Shown here one piece after another: positions 42,960-53,800 of a DNA stretch of 64,000 nucleotides. The DNA lies in contig FODP01000010.1 in assembly GCA_900110395.1 (NCBI GenBank), positions 186,001-250,000 of the forward strand, given 5' to 3'. The notes under the pieces were generated by a model, which saw only the letters and a list, made by a program, of their open reading frames with translations, was not told where the DNA came from and made no database searches. Origin of the DNA: Rhodospirillales bacterium URHD0017 (GTDB taxonomy: Bacteria; Pseudomonadota; Alphaproteobacteria; Reyranellales; Reyranellaceae). A program made the position numbers and the translations under genes. Position 1 is the stretch's first letter; every line of letters begins with the position of its first letter.

Positions 42960-43035
42960 CAGACGATCGTCCATAAGCTCAGGACGCGGCCCTCTCAAGG
43001 CTGAAACACGGGTTCGAATCCCGTAGGGAGCGCCA
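42960..43035 (+). pseudogene. tRNA-Glu(CUC) remnant lacking 5' acceptor strand
   Basis: From 42967 a Glu tRNA is intact: D stem GTCC/GGAC, anticodon stem CGGCC/GGCTG with loop CTCTCAA (anticodon CUC), T arm ACGGG-TTCGAAT-CCCGT, acceptor 3' strand AGGGAGC, G and CCA. The 5' strand should be GCTCCCT but the sequence there reads CAGACGA, so the acceptor cannot form. A break at a tRNA is typical of an element insertion site. Confidence 0.7.
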
Positions 43036-43176
43036 GTCAAAACAATGGCTTAGCGATTTGTCGCCGCCGGCTTCTCAAACATCTCTCAAACGCAGATCGC
43101 TACCAGCGGCGACGGGGGCAGAACTTCAAAGAAACCTGGGTCATCTGTCGCGTGGCGCTTCGATATGGACAGCGCG

Positions 43177-43599
43177 TTATGCCGCCATGGGCCTTTCGTT
43201 GGCCGCGTCGGTCATCGTCGTCCAGAGTAGAATGTAGGCGCTCGCCCAGGCGTCTTTGACCTCTGATGTGAATGTGTGGGCCAGGGCTATTTCCAAGGTC
43301 CACAGCAGCGCAGATCCAACCAGCACGTAGTGCTGGGCCTTGACGCCGTAGCCAGCATGTCTGCGGCCTAGGGCGCTCGCCGCCGGTACCAGCGTGTCGA
43401 GGTTGTCCAAACCGGTGACGGCGGCGCGGAGCATCCCCATCAGCTGCTCCTTTTGCTCAGTCCGGTCTTTGGGGAACATCGGGCGCACATGCGGCGCGAT
43501 CTCGAACAGGCGGCCGTAAAATAGGTCGGCGACGGTGGTGGCGATCGGAACGAGCTGAGCAAAAGTAGCCTGGACGAGCTGGATCTGGTTTGGTGTCAC
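43177..43599 (-). CDS. Single-domain bacterial globin (VHb/flavohaemoglobin type)
   Basis: A 140-residue haemoglobin. TPNQIQLVQATFAQLVPIA matches the N-terminus of flavohaemoglobin globin domains. Tyr28 (LFYGRLF) is the B10 residue that stabilises bound O2, and His81 in GRRHAGYGVKAQHYVLVG is the proximal haem ligand. No reductase domain follows. Likely roles are O2 binding or NO detoxification. It lies just beyond the tRNA-Glu remnant, so it may be the first gene of an acquired segment. Confidence 0.9.
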   Translation of the reverse strand: MTPNQIQLVQATFAQLVPIATTVADLFYGRLFEIAPHVRPMFPKDRTEQKEQLMGMLRAAVTGLDNLDTLVPAASALGRRHAGYGVKAQHYVLVGSALLWTLEIALAHTFTSEVKDAWASAYILLWTTMTDAANERPMAA

Positions 43600-44151
43600 G
43601 GCATCCTCCTTTTCGCTGTGGCTTTTTCTTGCGCGGGTCTACCCCCCCTCTGTTTCGAGGTCATGTCGCGCCAACAGCGTTTTGTATCGTGCGTGTCGCT
43701 CGCGACGCTGCCGCTTGCTGACCTCGAAGCACCGTTTACAATTGGCTGGAGCAGCTGGCGGCGTTCGGCTTTCCGCTTACCGCCAACGTCATTGTCAGCC
43801 ACATCCGTTGGTGAACAGAAGGCCGCGGAGTGGTCGTCGCGTATGCGAAGCGGGCTATCCCGCGTTGGAAGCTGTCGTGTGGCTCGGCATCCTGGCTCCC
43901 GGCGCCCGCCGACATCGTGGCTGTTCTTAACGTCACCGTTCGCCGCTCCTTGAAAGCGACGCCACCAACGCCGGTCTTTGCCCGCCAGGCGTTTGGGGCG
44001 CCGGGGTGTTCACTCAGCGGATTCACCGGAACCGTGAAGGCCGACACGCGACGCTGGTGATCTTGTGAAGGAGTGCGATTTTACGGCGATTATTGACGGT
44101 GTCCAACGTTCCCGGCCATCTCGATTAGCGCGCTCCCTCGTGGCGACCTCC
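43600..44151. other. Intergenic, no convincing gene
   Basis: About 550 bases with short frames only. Composition is more even than in neighbouring genes. No recognisable protein fragment, repeat or RNA was found. It contains the upstream region of the globin gene. Confidence 0.5.
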
Positions 44152-45354
44152 TCAGAAGCGGGCGTTGCCCGGATCGAGGCCGAGGCCGAGGCGACCGGCG
44201 ACGATGTAGGTGTTCGGGGTCATGGCCACATGCTTAACGGCGGCGTGGACGTCACGGACAGCGCGCTCCAATGCGCTGGCTTCGAAGATGGCGGCCGTTC
44301 CCGCCTCCGCAGCCAAGGAGTCGACAATGCGCAGCGCGCTTTCCGCGGCATGAGCACAGGCGATGCGGAACTCGACGCGCGCCCGCACCAGCTGGTCGTC
44401 CCCGGCGTCCATCGCTGCCATCAATTCGCTCATGGACTCGGCGAGGAAGGCTCTTGCCGCGCGGTGGGCGGCGATGGCCCGACCCACCGTCGCCTGGACG
44501 ATCTCGCGCTCGCATAGGAGCGCCCCGGTTCCCTGACGGGATTTGCGGCTCGCCAGGTTTGCAAAGGTGTCGATCGCGCCGCGAGCAATGCCCAGCGGCA
44601 CGGCCGAGATCGACGCGGGAAAAATCGACAGCGACGGTATGCGGTACAGCAAGCCAGGCTGCGTCGGCTGGTGGCCGAGAAACAGGTGCGTCCGGTCAGC
44701 AGGCACGAAGACCCCTTCCGCCTCGAAGTCCCAGCTTGCCGTCCCACGCAGTCCCGACACATGCCACGTGTCGTGAAGCCGGACCTGATCGCGGGTGAGG
44801 TAGCAGCAGATGGGTGGTTGGTCTCGTCCATCCTCGCCCTCGACACTGGCGAGCCCCATGAAGTGCGTTGCGTGCGGCGCGCCGCTGCCGAATGGCCAAC
44901 GTCCACTGACGCGGTAGCCGCCCTTCACAGGCACCGCCGTGCCGACGGCTCCGGTGGCGCTGACCATGAAGGTTCGAGGATCCGAGAACCATCGACTGGT
45001 GACCGAGGCCGGGAGATAGCCGCCGACGCGGCTCATGCCGGCTCCGTTGCCGATAAGCCATCCGACCGTACCATCGAGCGCGGACGCTGCTTCGATGACC
45101 GTCATGAACCTCAGCGGTGACAGCTCGGGACCACCCAGTCCCTTCGGCAGCCACAGCCGGAACAGGCCTGCGTCCGCCAGCGCTTCGAAGACCGTATCCG
45201 GTATGCGCCGTTGCCGGTCGAAGGCGTCGCGATGTTGGCCGATCAGAGGCGTCAGGGTTCGCAGGGCTGCCAGATAAACGGCGGTGCGGTCGTCAGACGA
45301 GTTGTCCGCGTCCCGGGCGATCGTCTCGAAAGACCTGCGCGACTGCTGATGCAT
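44152..45354 (-). CDS. Acyl-CoA-dehydrogenase-fold flavin monooxygenase (group D)
   Basis: A 400-residue protein of the acyl-CoA dehydrogenase fold, like HsaA, DszC or pigment-pathway oxygenases. ALADAGLFRLWLPKGLGGPE and VSGRWPFGSGAPHATHFMG (the W/G pattern of this branch) are seen. It lacks the acyl-CoA catalytic Glu context, and the C-terminal helix SALERAVRDVHAAVKHVAMTP matches the type-2 C-terminal domain. Such enzymes use FMNH2 or FADH2 from a partner reductase, which is not nearby. It is divergent from a LysR regulator, probably its controller. Confidence 0.83.
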   Translation of the reverse strand: MHQQSRRSFETIARDADNSSDDRTAVYLAALRTLTPLIGQHRDAFDRQRRIPDTVFEALADAGLFRLWLPKGLGGPELSPLRFMTVIEAASALDGTVGWLIGNGAGMSRVGGYLPASVTSRWFSDPRTFMVSATGAVGTAVPVKGGYRVSGRWPFGSGAPHATHFMGLASVEGEDGRDQPPICCYLTRDQVRLHDTWHVSGLRGTASWDFEAEGVFVPADRTHLFLGHQPTQPGLLYRIPSLSIFPASISAVPLGIARGAIDTFANLASRKSRQGTGALLCEREIVQATVGRAIAAHRAARAFLAESMSELMAAMDAGDDQLVRARVEFRIACAHAAESALRIVDSLAAEAGTAAIFEASALERAVRDVHAAVKHVAMTPNTYIVAGRLGLGLDPGNARF

Positions 45355-45399
45355 GCGGAACTATCCGCCGTAGGTCGCCGCCTGCGCAAACTCGAAGAA

Positions 45400-45424
45400 T
45401 TCACGTGCAGCTGAAATGCATTCA
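45400..45424. promoter_or_regulatory. Candidate LysR-type operator
   Basis: TTCA-N8-TGAA (45400-45415) overlaps TGAA-N5-TTCA (45412-45424) in the short gap between the divergent monooxygenase and LysR genes. Interleaved dyads of this kind are usual LysR binding sites. Confidence 0.4.
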
Positions 45425-45439
45425 TCTAAGCTGGCAAAC

Positions 45440-46345
45440 ATGCGGATGCTGCCGCCGTTGACCGAGCTTCGTGCCTTCGAAGCCGCCGCACGCAATTTGA
45501 GCTTCAAGCTCGCCGCGGCCGAACTGGGCGTGACGCCGACCGCAATCAGCCATCAGATTAAGCAGCTTGAGCGCTATTGTGGCCAGCCCCTGTTCCGGCG
45601 TCGTCCGCGTCCCGTCGCCCTCACCTGGGCAGGCGATCAGCTGTTTCCTGTCGTCCGCGACGGGCTTGACACCTTCGGCGAAGCTCTGACGACGGTGCGC
45701 GCCGGCGCGGCCAGCGGACGACTGCGCATCACGGCTACCAACGCGTTCGCGGCGCGCTGGCTGGTGCCGCGACTGCCGCGCTGGCGCGAGGCCCATCCCC
45801 GCCTGAAACTCGACATTGTCGGCACCGACGCCGTCCTTGATCTGAAATCCGGCGAGACGGACGTTGCCATTCGCTATGCGTTAACGCCTCCGCGCGACGG
45901 GCCGTACATCGAATTGGTCCGCGACACCTTTCTGGTCGTCGGCAGTCCCAAACTGATCGGCGAGGCCGGGAAGCCGATCGATCCGGCCGCGCTTGGGACG
46001 TTTCCACTGATCGAGGCCGAATGGCCGCCGGGTGACAAGCATGCTCCCAACTGGCGTCGATGGCGTGCAGCCGCGCTTCGTCGGCACAAATCGGTCCCCG
46101 ATCTTTCGTCGTTAGCGGCCTTCAGCTTTCGCGAAGAGCTGCACGCCATCGAAGCTGCCATCGCCGGGCAAGGCCTGGCAATCTGCAGCGACGTATTGGT
46201 CGGGCCGGAACTGGCGAACGGCGCGCTCACGGCGCTGTCTCCCATCAGACTGTCGGGTTACGGCTTCTACATCGTCCATCGAGCTGGGCACCCGAAGGAG
46301 GCGTCAATCAGAGCCTTCATTGCCTGGGCGAGCGCTATGGTTTGA
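45440..46345 (+). CDS. LysR-family regulator (GcvA-like)
   Basis: About 301 residues. The winged HTH is LPPLTELRAFEAAARNLSFKLAAAELGVTPTAISHQIKQLE, close in pattern to GcvA-type regulators, and the effector domain follows (LRITATNAFAARWLVPRLPRW). ATG 45440 fits the family start; ATG 45416 is an in-frame alternative and would overlap the presumed operator. It is divergent from the group D monooxygenase, the likely target. It is convergent with the signalling operon. Confidence 0.88.
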   Translation: MRMLPPLTELRAFEAAARNLSFKLAAAELGVTPTAISHQIKQLERYCGQPLFRRRPRPVALTWAGDQLFPVVRDGLDTFGEALTTVRAGAASGRLRITATNAFAARWLVPRLPRWREAHPRLKLDIVGTDAVLDLKSGETDVAIRYALTPPRDGPYIELVRDTFLVVGSPKLIGEAGKPIDPAALGTFPLIEAEWPPGDKHAPNWRRWRAAALRRHKSVPDLSSLAAFSFREELHAIEAAIAGQGLAICSDVLVGPELANGALTALSPIRLSGYGFYIVHRAGHPKEASIRAFIAWASAMV

Positions 46346-46381
46346 TACGGGTCAATCCGTCTGACGAGTGTGTAACGGCAT

Positions 46382-47476
46382 TCACTCCACCTTTGTCCAG
46401 ACGCGCACGGGCGTGCTGCGCCCGCGAAGCGTCTGTTCACCCTGGTCCCGCAACTGACCGATTAGTGTTGCAGCCTCTTGCGTTCCGCCACCGTCAAGCT
46501 TGGCGATCAGGGCATGGCCGACCACCAGCTGTGTCTGCAAGGTGCGGGTCAGGACTTGCAGGCGGTGGGCCGTGTTGACCGTATCGCCGATCACCGTAAA
46601 TGACAGGCCCTGGTCGCTGCCCACGTCGCCGAGTACGGCCGGTCCGTAGTTCAAGCCGATGCCAATGGCCAGGGCCTGCTCGCCACGAGCACTACGCTCG
46701 GCGTTCCACCGCTCGAGCGCCGTCAGCATGCGGCTGGCACAGCAAAGCGCGTTGGACGCATCGTCGGGACCGGACGTCGGTAGCCCGAATACGGCAAGAA
46801 TCGCGTCACCGATGTACTTGTCGATGGTTCCTCCACAGGCAAAGATTTCCGCCGCCATGTACTCGTGGAACTGTCGCAGCAGGCCGACCACGTCGTCAGG
46901 CTCCATGCATTCCGACATCTGGGTGAAGCCCACGATATCCGCGAACAATACCGCCACCGTTTCGCGACGCACCGGACCCAGCGGCCTGTCCTGTTCGGCG
47001 AGCAGGCTCACGAGATTGGGCGAGAAATAGCGCGCCAGGTTGCTGCGCGCCCGCTCTGCCGCCGCCCGGCGGCGGTCGAGATCGCGGACACGGGCAACGT
47101 CGTCCAGGGTCTTGCGCACGGTTATCTCGAGGTCGTTGAGATCCACCGGCTTGGTCACGAAGTCAAACGCCCCGCGGTTCATGGCCGTCCGGATGTTGGC
47201 CATGTCGCCATAGGCCGAGACGATGATCGCCCGCACCGCCATCTGGCGTTGCTGTAGCACAGACAGCAGCGTCAGCCCGTCCATCACCGGCATATTGATG
47301 TCGAGCAGCAGTAGCTCGATGTCAGGGTCCTCCGCCAATACGGTCAGAGCCTCCTCACCTTGGCGGGCGAAGCGAAAGGCATAATCGCCGGAGCGGATTT
47401 GCCGGCGAAATCGCTGTTTCAGCAATGCCTCGAAGTCAGGCTCGTCATCGACCGCGAGGATTTTCGCCGCCATCAT
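46382..47476 (-). CDS. Response regulator with adenylate/guanylate cyclase output
   Basis: A 364-residue protein. The receiver (1-125) has acidic pocket D10-D11, phospho-acceptor D59 in LLLLDINMPVMDG and Lys in VTKPVDL. A helical linker with a RARSNLARYFSPNLV segment leads to a class III cyclase (about 170-350) with both metal Asp (LFADIVGFTQM, YIGDAILAVFG) and GDTVNTAHRLQ with the catalytic Asn and Arg. Phosphorylation by the upstream kinase probably controls cAMP or cGMP synthesis. Overlaps the preceding receiver gene by four bases. Confidence 0.92.
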   Translation of the reverse strand: MMAAKILAVDDEPDFEALLKQRFRRQIRSGDYAFRFARQGEEALTVLAEDPDIELLLLDINMPVMDGLTLLSVLQQRQMAVRAIIVSAYGDMANIRTAMNRGAFDFVTKPVDLNDLEITVRKTLDDVARVRDLDRRRAAAERARSNLARYFSPNLVSLLAEQDRPLGPVRRETVAVLFADIVGFTQMSECMEPDDVVGLLRQFHEYMAAEIFACGGTIDKYIGDAILAVFGLPTSGPDDASNALCCASRMLTALERWNAERSARGEQALAIGIGLNYGPAVLGDVGSDQGLSFTVIGDTVNTAHRLQVLTRTLQTQLVVGHALIAKLDGGGTQEAATLIGQLRDQGEQTLRGRSTPVRVWTKVE

Positions 47477-47871
47477 CGATCTCGCAAGGCGTCAGGTAGC
47501 TCCAGCAACTGCTGTTTCAGGAACTCGAAATCCACCGGTTTGGCCAAAAAATCAGCCGCGCCTCGTTCCCCCGCTACCCGGCGCCGCTCGTCGTCGCCAT
47601 AAGCCGTTACCATGATGACACGCAGCTGCGGCCAGCGACGCTTGATCTCGCCCAACAACGTGAGGCCGTCCATGCCAGGCATGTTGATATCGGACAGGAT
47701 CACGATCAACTCCGGGCGAATCCCATCGCCAAGCATTGCTAGAGCAGCGTCTCCAGAATGTGCGAAGTGCAGAACGTACAGCCCTTGGCGTACTTCCCGG
47801 CGAAAATGCTGGCGGAACAGTTCAGCCACGTCCGGCTCATCATCGACGACCAGGATGCTGACGCTCATCAC
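47473..47871 (-). CDS. Single-domain response regulator
   Basis: A 132-residue receiver: ILVVDDEP at the N-terminus, phospho-acceptor in VILSDINMPGMDGLTLL, switch Thr in VMVTAYG (here VIMVTAYG) and FLAKPVDF with the conserved Lys. It has no output domain, so it may relay phosphate or compete for the kinase. Start and stop each overlap a neighbour by four bases (ATGA), placing it as the middle gene of kinase-receiver-receiver/cyclase. Confidence 0.92.
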   Translation of the reverse strand: MMSVSILVVDDEPDVAELFRQHFRREVRQGLYVLHFAHSGDAALAMLGDGIRPELIVILSDINMPGMDGLTLLGEIKRRWPQLRVIMVTAYGDDERRRVAGERGAADFLAKPVDFEFLKQQLLELPDALRDR

Positions 47872-50800
47872 GCACCTCGTGACTGGAAAGTGCGTCGGCT
47901 GCGCGGGAGCCGTACAGTGAACTCGGTGAAGGACCCTGGCTCGCTTTCAACCTCGATCGTGCCGCCATGCTGCTGCGTGACGATGTCGTAGCTGATTGAC
48001 AGGCCGAGCCCCGTCCCTTCACCGGTTGGCTTGGTTGTGAAAAAAGGTTGGAACAGCTTGGCGCGCACCTCTGGCTGAATACCCGCCCCGTTGTCGCGCA
48101 CCCTGACCTCGACCGCCTCGCCGAGATCGCGCGTGGAGACCCTGAGCGTCGGCCGATAGCCGGCATCGGCCCCGTCCAGATGGCGCTTCCTGGTGGCGTA
48201 AAAGCCGTTGCCAAACAGATTGAGGAAGACACGGGTGACGTCCTGCGGCACGACCTCGATCAACTTGGTCTCCGGTGTGAAGTCGCGCTCCAGCGTGACG
48301 TTGAAGTCCTTATCCTGCGCGCGGGCGCCGTGATAGGCGAGGTTAAGCGCCTCCTCCACCAGCGCATTGATGTTGGCCTCCTGCCAGTCGCCGCTGCCAC
48401 CGCGTGAATGCGACAGCATGCTCTTGACGATGCCGTCGGCCCGCTTTCCATGCTCGACGATCCTCGTGAGGTTGCCGGTCAGGAGGTCCATCGTTTCCTG
48501 CAGCTCCGCCCGTTTCTCGTCGTCGGGCTCGACCAGCAAGGCGGCCACGGCCTGCTTCAGCTCGTCGAGCAGCTCGTTCGACAGACCGGCAAAGTTATTG
48601 ATGAAGTTCAGCGGGTTCTTGATCTCATGCGCAATGCCCGCGGTGAGTTGGCCGAGCGACGCCATCTTCTCGGCCTGAATCAGGTTCGCTTGGGCCGCCT
48701 TGAGACGCTCCAGCGACTCGCGCAGCTCGGTGAATAGCCGGACATTCTCGATGGCGATGACGGCCTGCGAGGCGAACGTTTCCAATAACTCGATCTGACG
48801 TGCCTCGAAGGCTCCCGCAGTGGCGCGCCGCAGCAGGAGGCAGCCTATGGCCTCCCCGTCACGCAACATCGGCGCAGCGAGAACTGACCGAACATTGGTG
48901 CGCCGCGACAGGTCGATGGTCGTGCCGAACTCGCTGGGATCGAGCGCATGGACGTCGGCCACGTGGAACGTTCGTCGATCGACAACTGCGCGGCCAGACG
49001 CCGTCGAACGATCAAGCGGGAGGCGAATGCCGAGCAGCTGATTAAGATTACCGTCGTGGTTGGTCTGCGTCAGCTCGGTGCCTTCCCGCAGAATCACAGT
49101 GGCGTCGGCGGCGCCGCAGAACTGCCGCGCCGCGGCCACCACGGCGTCGAGCACCGGCTTGACGTCTGTCGGCGAACGCGACATCACCCGCAGTATGTCG
49201 GCCGTCGCCGTCTGCTGTTCCAGCGCTTGACGCAGCTCGGTGAACAGGCGGACGTTCTCGATCGCGATCACAGCTTGCGCGGCGAACGTGTCAAGCAATT
49301 GAATTTGACGCGGCGCGAATGGCCCCCTGTCTGATTTCCGCAGCAGAATGCTTCCTACGGCCACGCTGTCGCGCAGCATCGGCGCAGCAAGTGAGGAGTG
49401 GAAACCCTGCTGGCGCGCCAGTTCGTGCGTCGTCGAAAATTCAGTTGGGTCCAGCTGGTCGACATCCGGCACGTGGATGGTCTTGGATTGCAGAATGCAT
49501 CGCCCAGAGAGGCGCGTCTGATCGAGCGGCCCGACCTCGCCCACTCTTGCGGGAAGCGGCCCTGCATGGGTAGCCACCCGCATGTTTCCACCCTCGCGCA
49601 GCGTCACTATAGCGTCGCTAGCGCCGCAGTAGCGCCGCGCGGCCGAGCCCACTGCTTCGAGCACTGGTTCCACGTCGGTCGGCGACTGGGAGATAACGCG
49701 CAGGATCTCGGCGGTCGCGGTCTGCTGCTCTAAGGTCTCCCGAAGTTCGTTGATCAAGCGCGCATTCTCCATCGCTATTACCGCTTGAGCAGCAAACGCT
49801 TTGACCAGCACGATCTCCTTCTGGTTGAAGGGCCGGACCTCTTGGCGGTAGATCGCGATCATGCCGAGAAGCTGGCGGTCCTTGCGCAGCGCCACGTTAA
49901 GGATGGTGCGGGCTCCACCTAGGTCCACGAGAGCACGTCGGGTAGGGTCGCCGCTCCTGTACAGTTCGCTGTTCTTGGTATCGTCGATAGGGACGACGTC
50001 CTCACCGGCTATCAGGCGCCCCGGCCCAGTGTCCCGCCTATAGTCTGGCGGATTCGCGCGCCGGAACTCAGCGTAATCCTCCGGGATGCCCCGAGTTGCC
50101 ACAGAATGAAACCGTTCACCGTCGAAGGTATTGAACAGCCCTGAGGAGGAGTCGCAGAGCGACATTGCCTTGTCGACTATGGCGTCGAACACCGGCTGCA
50201 GGTTCCCTGGAGAGGCGTTGATGGTCTGCAACACTTCCGTGGTGGCTGTCTGCTGCTCCAGCGACTCGCGCAGCTCTGTGAATAGGCGAACGTTTTCGAT
50301 GGCTATCACCGCCTGGTCGGCGAAGGTCTTTAGCAACTCGACGTCTTCGCGGCGGAAGACGCCCGGCTCTCGCCGTGTCACGTTGACGAAGCCGATCGAT
50401 TGGCCGTCCACCGCCAGAGACGCGGCAAGGCAGGCGCGAAAGCCGCGCAAGCGTGCGATCTCGCGCATGAAGGCCGGGCCGCTCTCGGTATCAGGGATTT
50501 CCGTGATGCTTTTCCCGGCTGCCGCCGGGGCAAGGGTGTCGCCCTGTTCCTTTGGAAGGGCACTCATCTGGCGCAAGGCTAGGTCGGCCTCTTCGGTGGT
50601 CGGCGTGAAGGCCTCCAGACGGTAGACATCGCCTTCCAGCCGCCATACCGTGGTCGACAGGCCGCCGAGTAGCCGCTTGGCACTCTCGGCGATGGCGTCG
50701 AATGCGGGCTTCATGTCAGCCGGCGAACGCGCGATTACCTTCAAGATTTCTGCGGTGGCCGTTTGCCGTTCCAGTGATTCCCTGAGCTCCGTGAACAGCC

Positions 50801-53800
50801 GCACGTTCTCTATAGCGATCACTGCCTGATCGGCGAAAGTTTGCACCAGCGCTTTCTGGCCGCTGGTGAAAGCACCCGGTTCACGTCGCCAAATGTTGAT
50901 CACGCCCACGAGTATGCCTTCGCGCACCATAGGGACCGCCAGGATGCTGCGAGCGCCTTCGAGCCGGTATATCGGCACCTCCTCGGGCACAAATCGCGGA
51001 TCAGCGAGGACATCCTCAACGTGAACGACGGTCTGCTCCAGGACGGCGAGCCCCAGCGGAGTGTGTCGGTTCGGTCGTGGGCGCGCCTTCACGATGAACT
51101 CAGCGAGCTTCGAAGATACATCCACGTGCTCGTGCGCGACCGCCCTCAGCGTCTCACCTTCCCAAAGCCAAAGCAGCGAGAAGCTGGCATCACACAGCGT
51201 GTTCGCATTTGCCAGAATCGTCTTGAAGACCGGCTCCACATTGGTTGGCGATCCGCTGATTACACGCAAAATCTCGCTGGTCGCCATCTGCTTATCCAGC
51301 GCCTCCTTGAGACCGTCGTTGCTGGACTGCAATTCCTTGAACAACCGCACGTTCTCGATGGCGATGACCGCCTGGGCAGCGAACACTTCGAGCAATTCTA
51401 TCTGGCGCGGTGTGAACGCTCCAGGTGTCGGTCTGCGGAGCAGGACGCAGCCGATGGCATGTCCCTCTCGAAGCATTGGCGCAGCCAGCAGGGCGCGAAC
51501 GCCTGTCCTCCGAGTGAGTTCAATCGTCAGGGCGTGCTCGGCGGGGTCCAGCGAAGCAACGTCAGGGATATGAAAGGTCTGCCCATCAATGGTGGCGCGA
51601 CCTGTGGCGGAACTGCGGTCGAGCGGAAAGCGGGAGCCTACAAGTGACTGCAGCGAGCCTTCATGGGTAGCCAACAACTGCTCAGTTTCTTCGCGTAGGA
51701 CGACCATTGCATCGTCAGCGCCGCAGAAGCGCCGGGCCGCGCTGACCACCGCCTTCAGAACGGGCTGCACGTCGGTCGGCGACTGCGAAATCACCCGCAG
51801 AATGTCAGCTGTTGCCGTCTGCTGTTCCAAAGCTTCGCGCTGCTCTGTTAGCAGCCGCGCGTTCTCCATCGCAATGACCGCCTGCTGGGCGAAGTTCTGA
51901 AGAAGTGAAGTCTCCTTGTCCGTGAACGGCCGGACTTCGTCCCTAGTCGCCACGATCTGCCCCAGCAGCAGGCCGTCCTTGCGCAACGCTACGAAGAGCG
52001 CCGTCCCCAAGCCGCTTGACCGGAGGGCGCTGGAGGCGCCACCCAATCCCGCCATGTCGGGTACCTGCAGAGAATCTTCGCCCGCGAGCAGCGGCCGGAC
52101 GGGGTGAGTTGGGCCTGGTACGTAACCGGCCCTCAACTCGTCCGCCAGGGCTTGCGGCAACCCATGCACGGCCACCGCCCGGAACTTCTCACCGTCGTAC
52201 AGCTGAAGGCTGCCATAGGCCACTCCGCAAAGCGCGTGGGCCTTTTGCAGAATGGTCTCGAATACCGGAATGATATCGCCGGGCGATGAATTGATGACCT
52301 GCAGTACCTCGGTGGTGGCCGTCTGCTGTTCGAGGGCTTCGCGCTGTTCCTCGAGCAGGCGAGCATTCTCCATGGCGATCACGGCCTGCGCGGCAAACCC
52401 TTGCAGGAGCTCGATCTGTTTCTGTGAAAACGGCCGCACTTCCTGACGGTAGGCAGTCAGCGTACCCAGCAGGATGCCGTCCTTGCGCAGGGCGACGGCC
52501 AGCAAGCTTCGCGCCCCCGCCAGCTCGACCATGCCGCGTGACCGCAGGTCGCCCTCCCGGTAGCTCGACGACTGGCGCAGATCCTCGATATGGACGACAT
52601 CCTCGCCATTCATTAGCCTTGTCAGGGCATTGTTCGGACCGGGGGTCGGAAGCGACGGTTCCTGCTCGATCAGGGCGGCAGGAACGCCCCGCAAAGCCAC
52701 TCTCCTGAAGCGGTTGTCCTCGTAGACGTTCATCATGCCGAACGCCGACTCGCTGAGGCGCACCGCCCGCTCCAGCATGGTGTCGAACACGGGCGCAAGG
52801 TCGCCTGGCGAGGAGTTGATGACCTTCAATACCTCTGAGGTTGCCGTCTGGCGCTCCAGGGCATCGCGGGTCTCGTTCATCAGCCTCGCATTTTCGATAG
52901 CAATGACGGCTTGAGCCGCGAAATTCCGCATGAGCCCGATCTCCTTATCGGAGAACGGCCGGACCTCCTTGCGATAGATGGTGAGCGCGCCCAGCACCTC
53001 TCCGTCCTTACGGAGCGCGACAACCAGCGCGCTGCGCGCCCCGCCAAGATCGACGACCGCCCGGCGAAGCGGCAAGCCGGCCTGGTATGCTGCCTCCTCT
53101 TTCTGGTCGGAATTGTGGATCACGTCCTCACCCTGCAGGATTCGGTAGTGCGCCTCGCCAGGTTGCGGCTGGTCCATGCCTCGAGCAAAGTAATCCGTCA
53201 GCGACGGAGGAACACCGCGCATCGCAACCGGGCTGAAGCGCTGTCCGTCATAGCTGGTCAAGAACCCGAACGCGGCAGCGCACAGGGCCATGGCCTTTTC
53301 GAGCATTACGTCGAAGACAGGTTCAAGCTGGCCAGGCGAGGCGTTGATGACCTGGAGGACTTCCGCGGTCGCTGTCTGCTGCTCAAGCGCCTCGCGTTGC
53401 TCGGTAAGCAGCCGCGCATTCTCCATCGCGATCACAGCCTGCGCAGCGAAGTTCTGCAGCAATGCGCCCTGCTTCTCCGTGAACGGGCGAACCTCGTGCC
53501 GAAACAGGTTGATGAAACCGAGGAACGTCCCATCCTTGCGCAGCGCCACTTGTATGGCAGAGCGCGCGCCACCGAGGTCGACCAACGCTCGCCGGTTGGG
53601 CTCCCCGCTGCGGTAGATCTCCTCGTCCTTGAGATCGAGGTGATAGAGAATGCGTTCTCCAGCCAACAGGCGCGCCGGACCCGTACCTGGGCCATAACTG
53701 TTCGGATGCCGATTGCGATACTCCGCGAACCGCGCCGGCACACCGCGAACCGCGACCGTATGAAAATCTTTTCCATCGAACGTATCGAGCTGGCCGAAAG

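Noticed and set aside
43736..44047. 103-residue minus-strand frame as a gene
   Set aside because: No ribosome site, no family, and no coding-like codon pattern.
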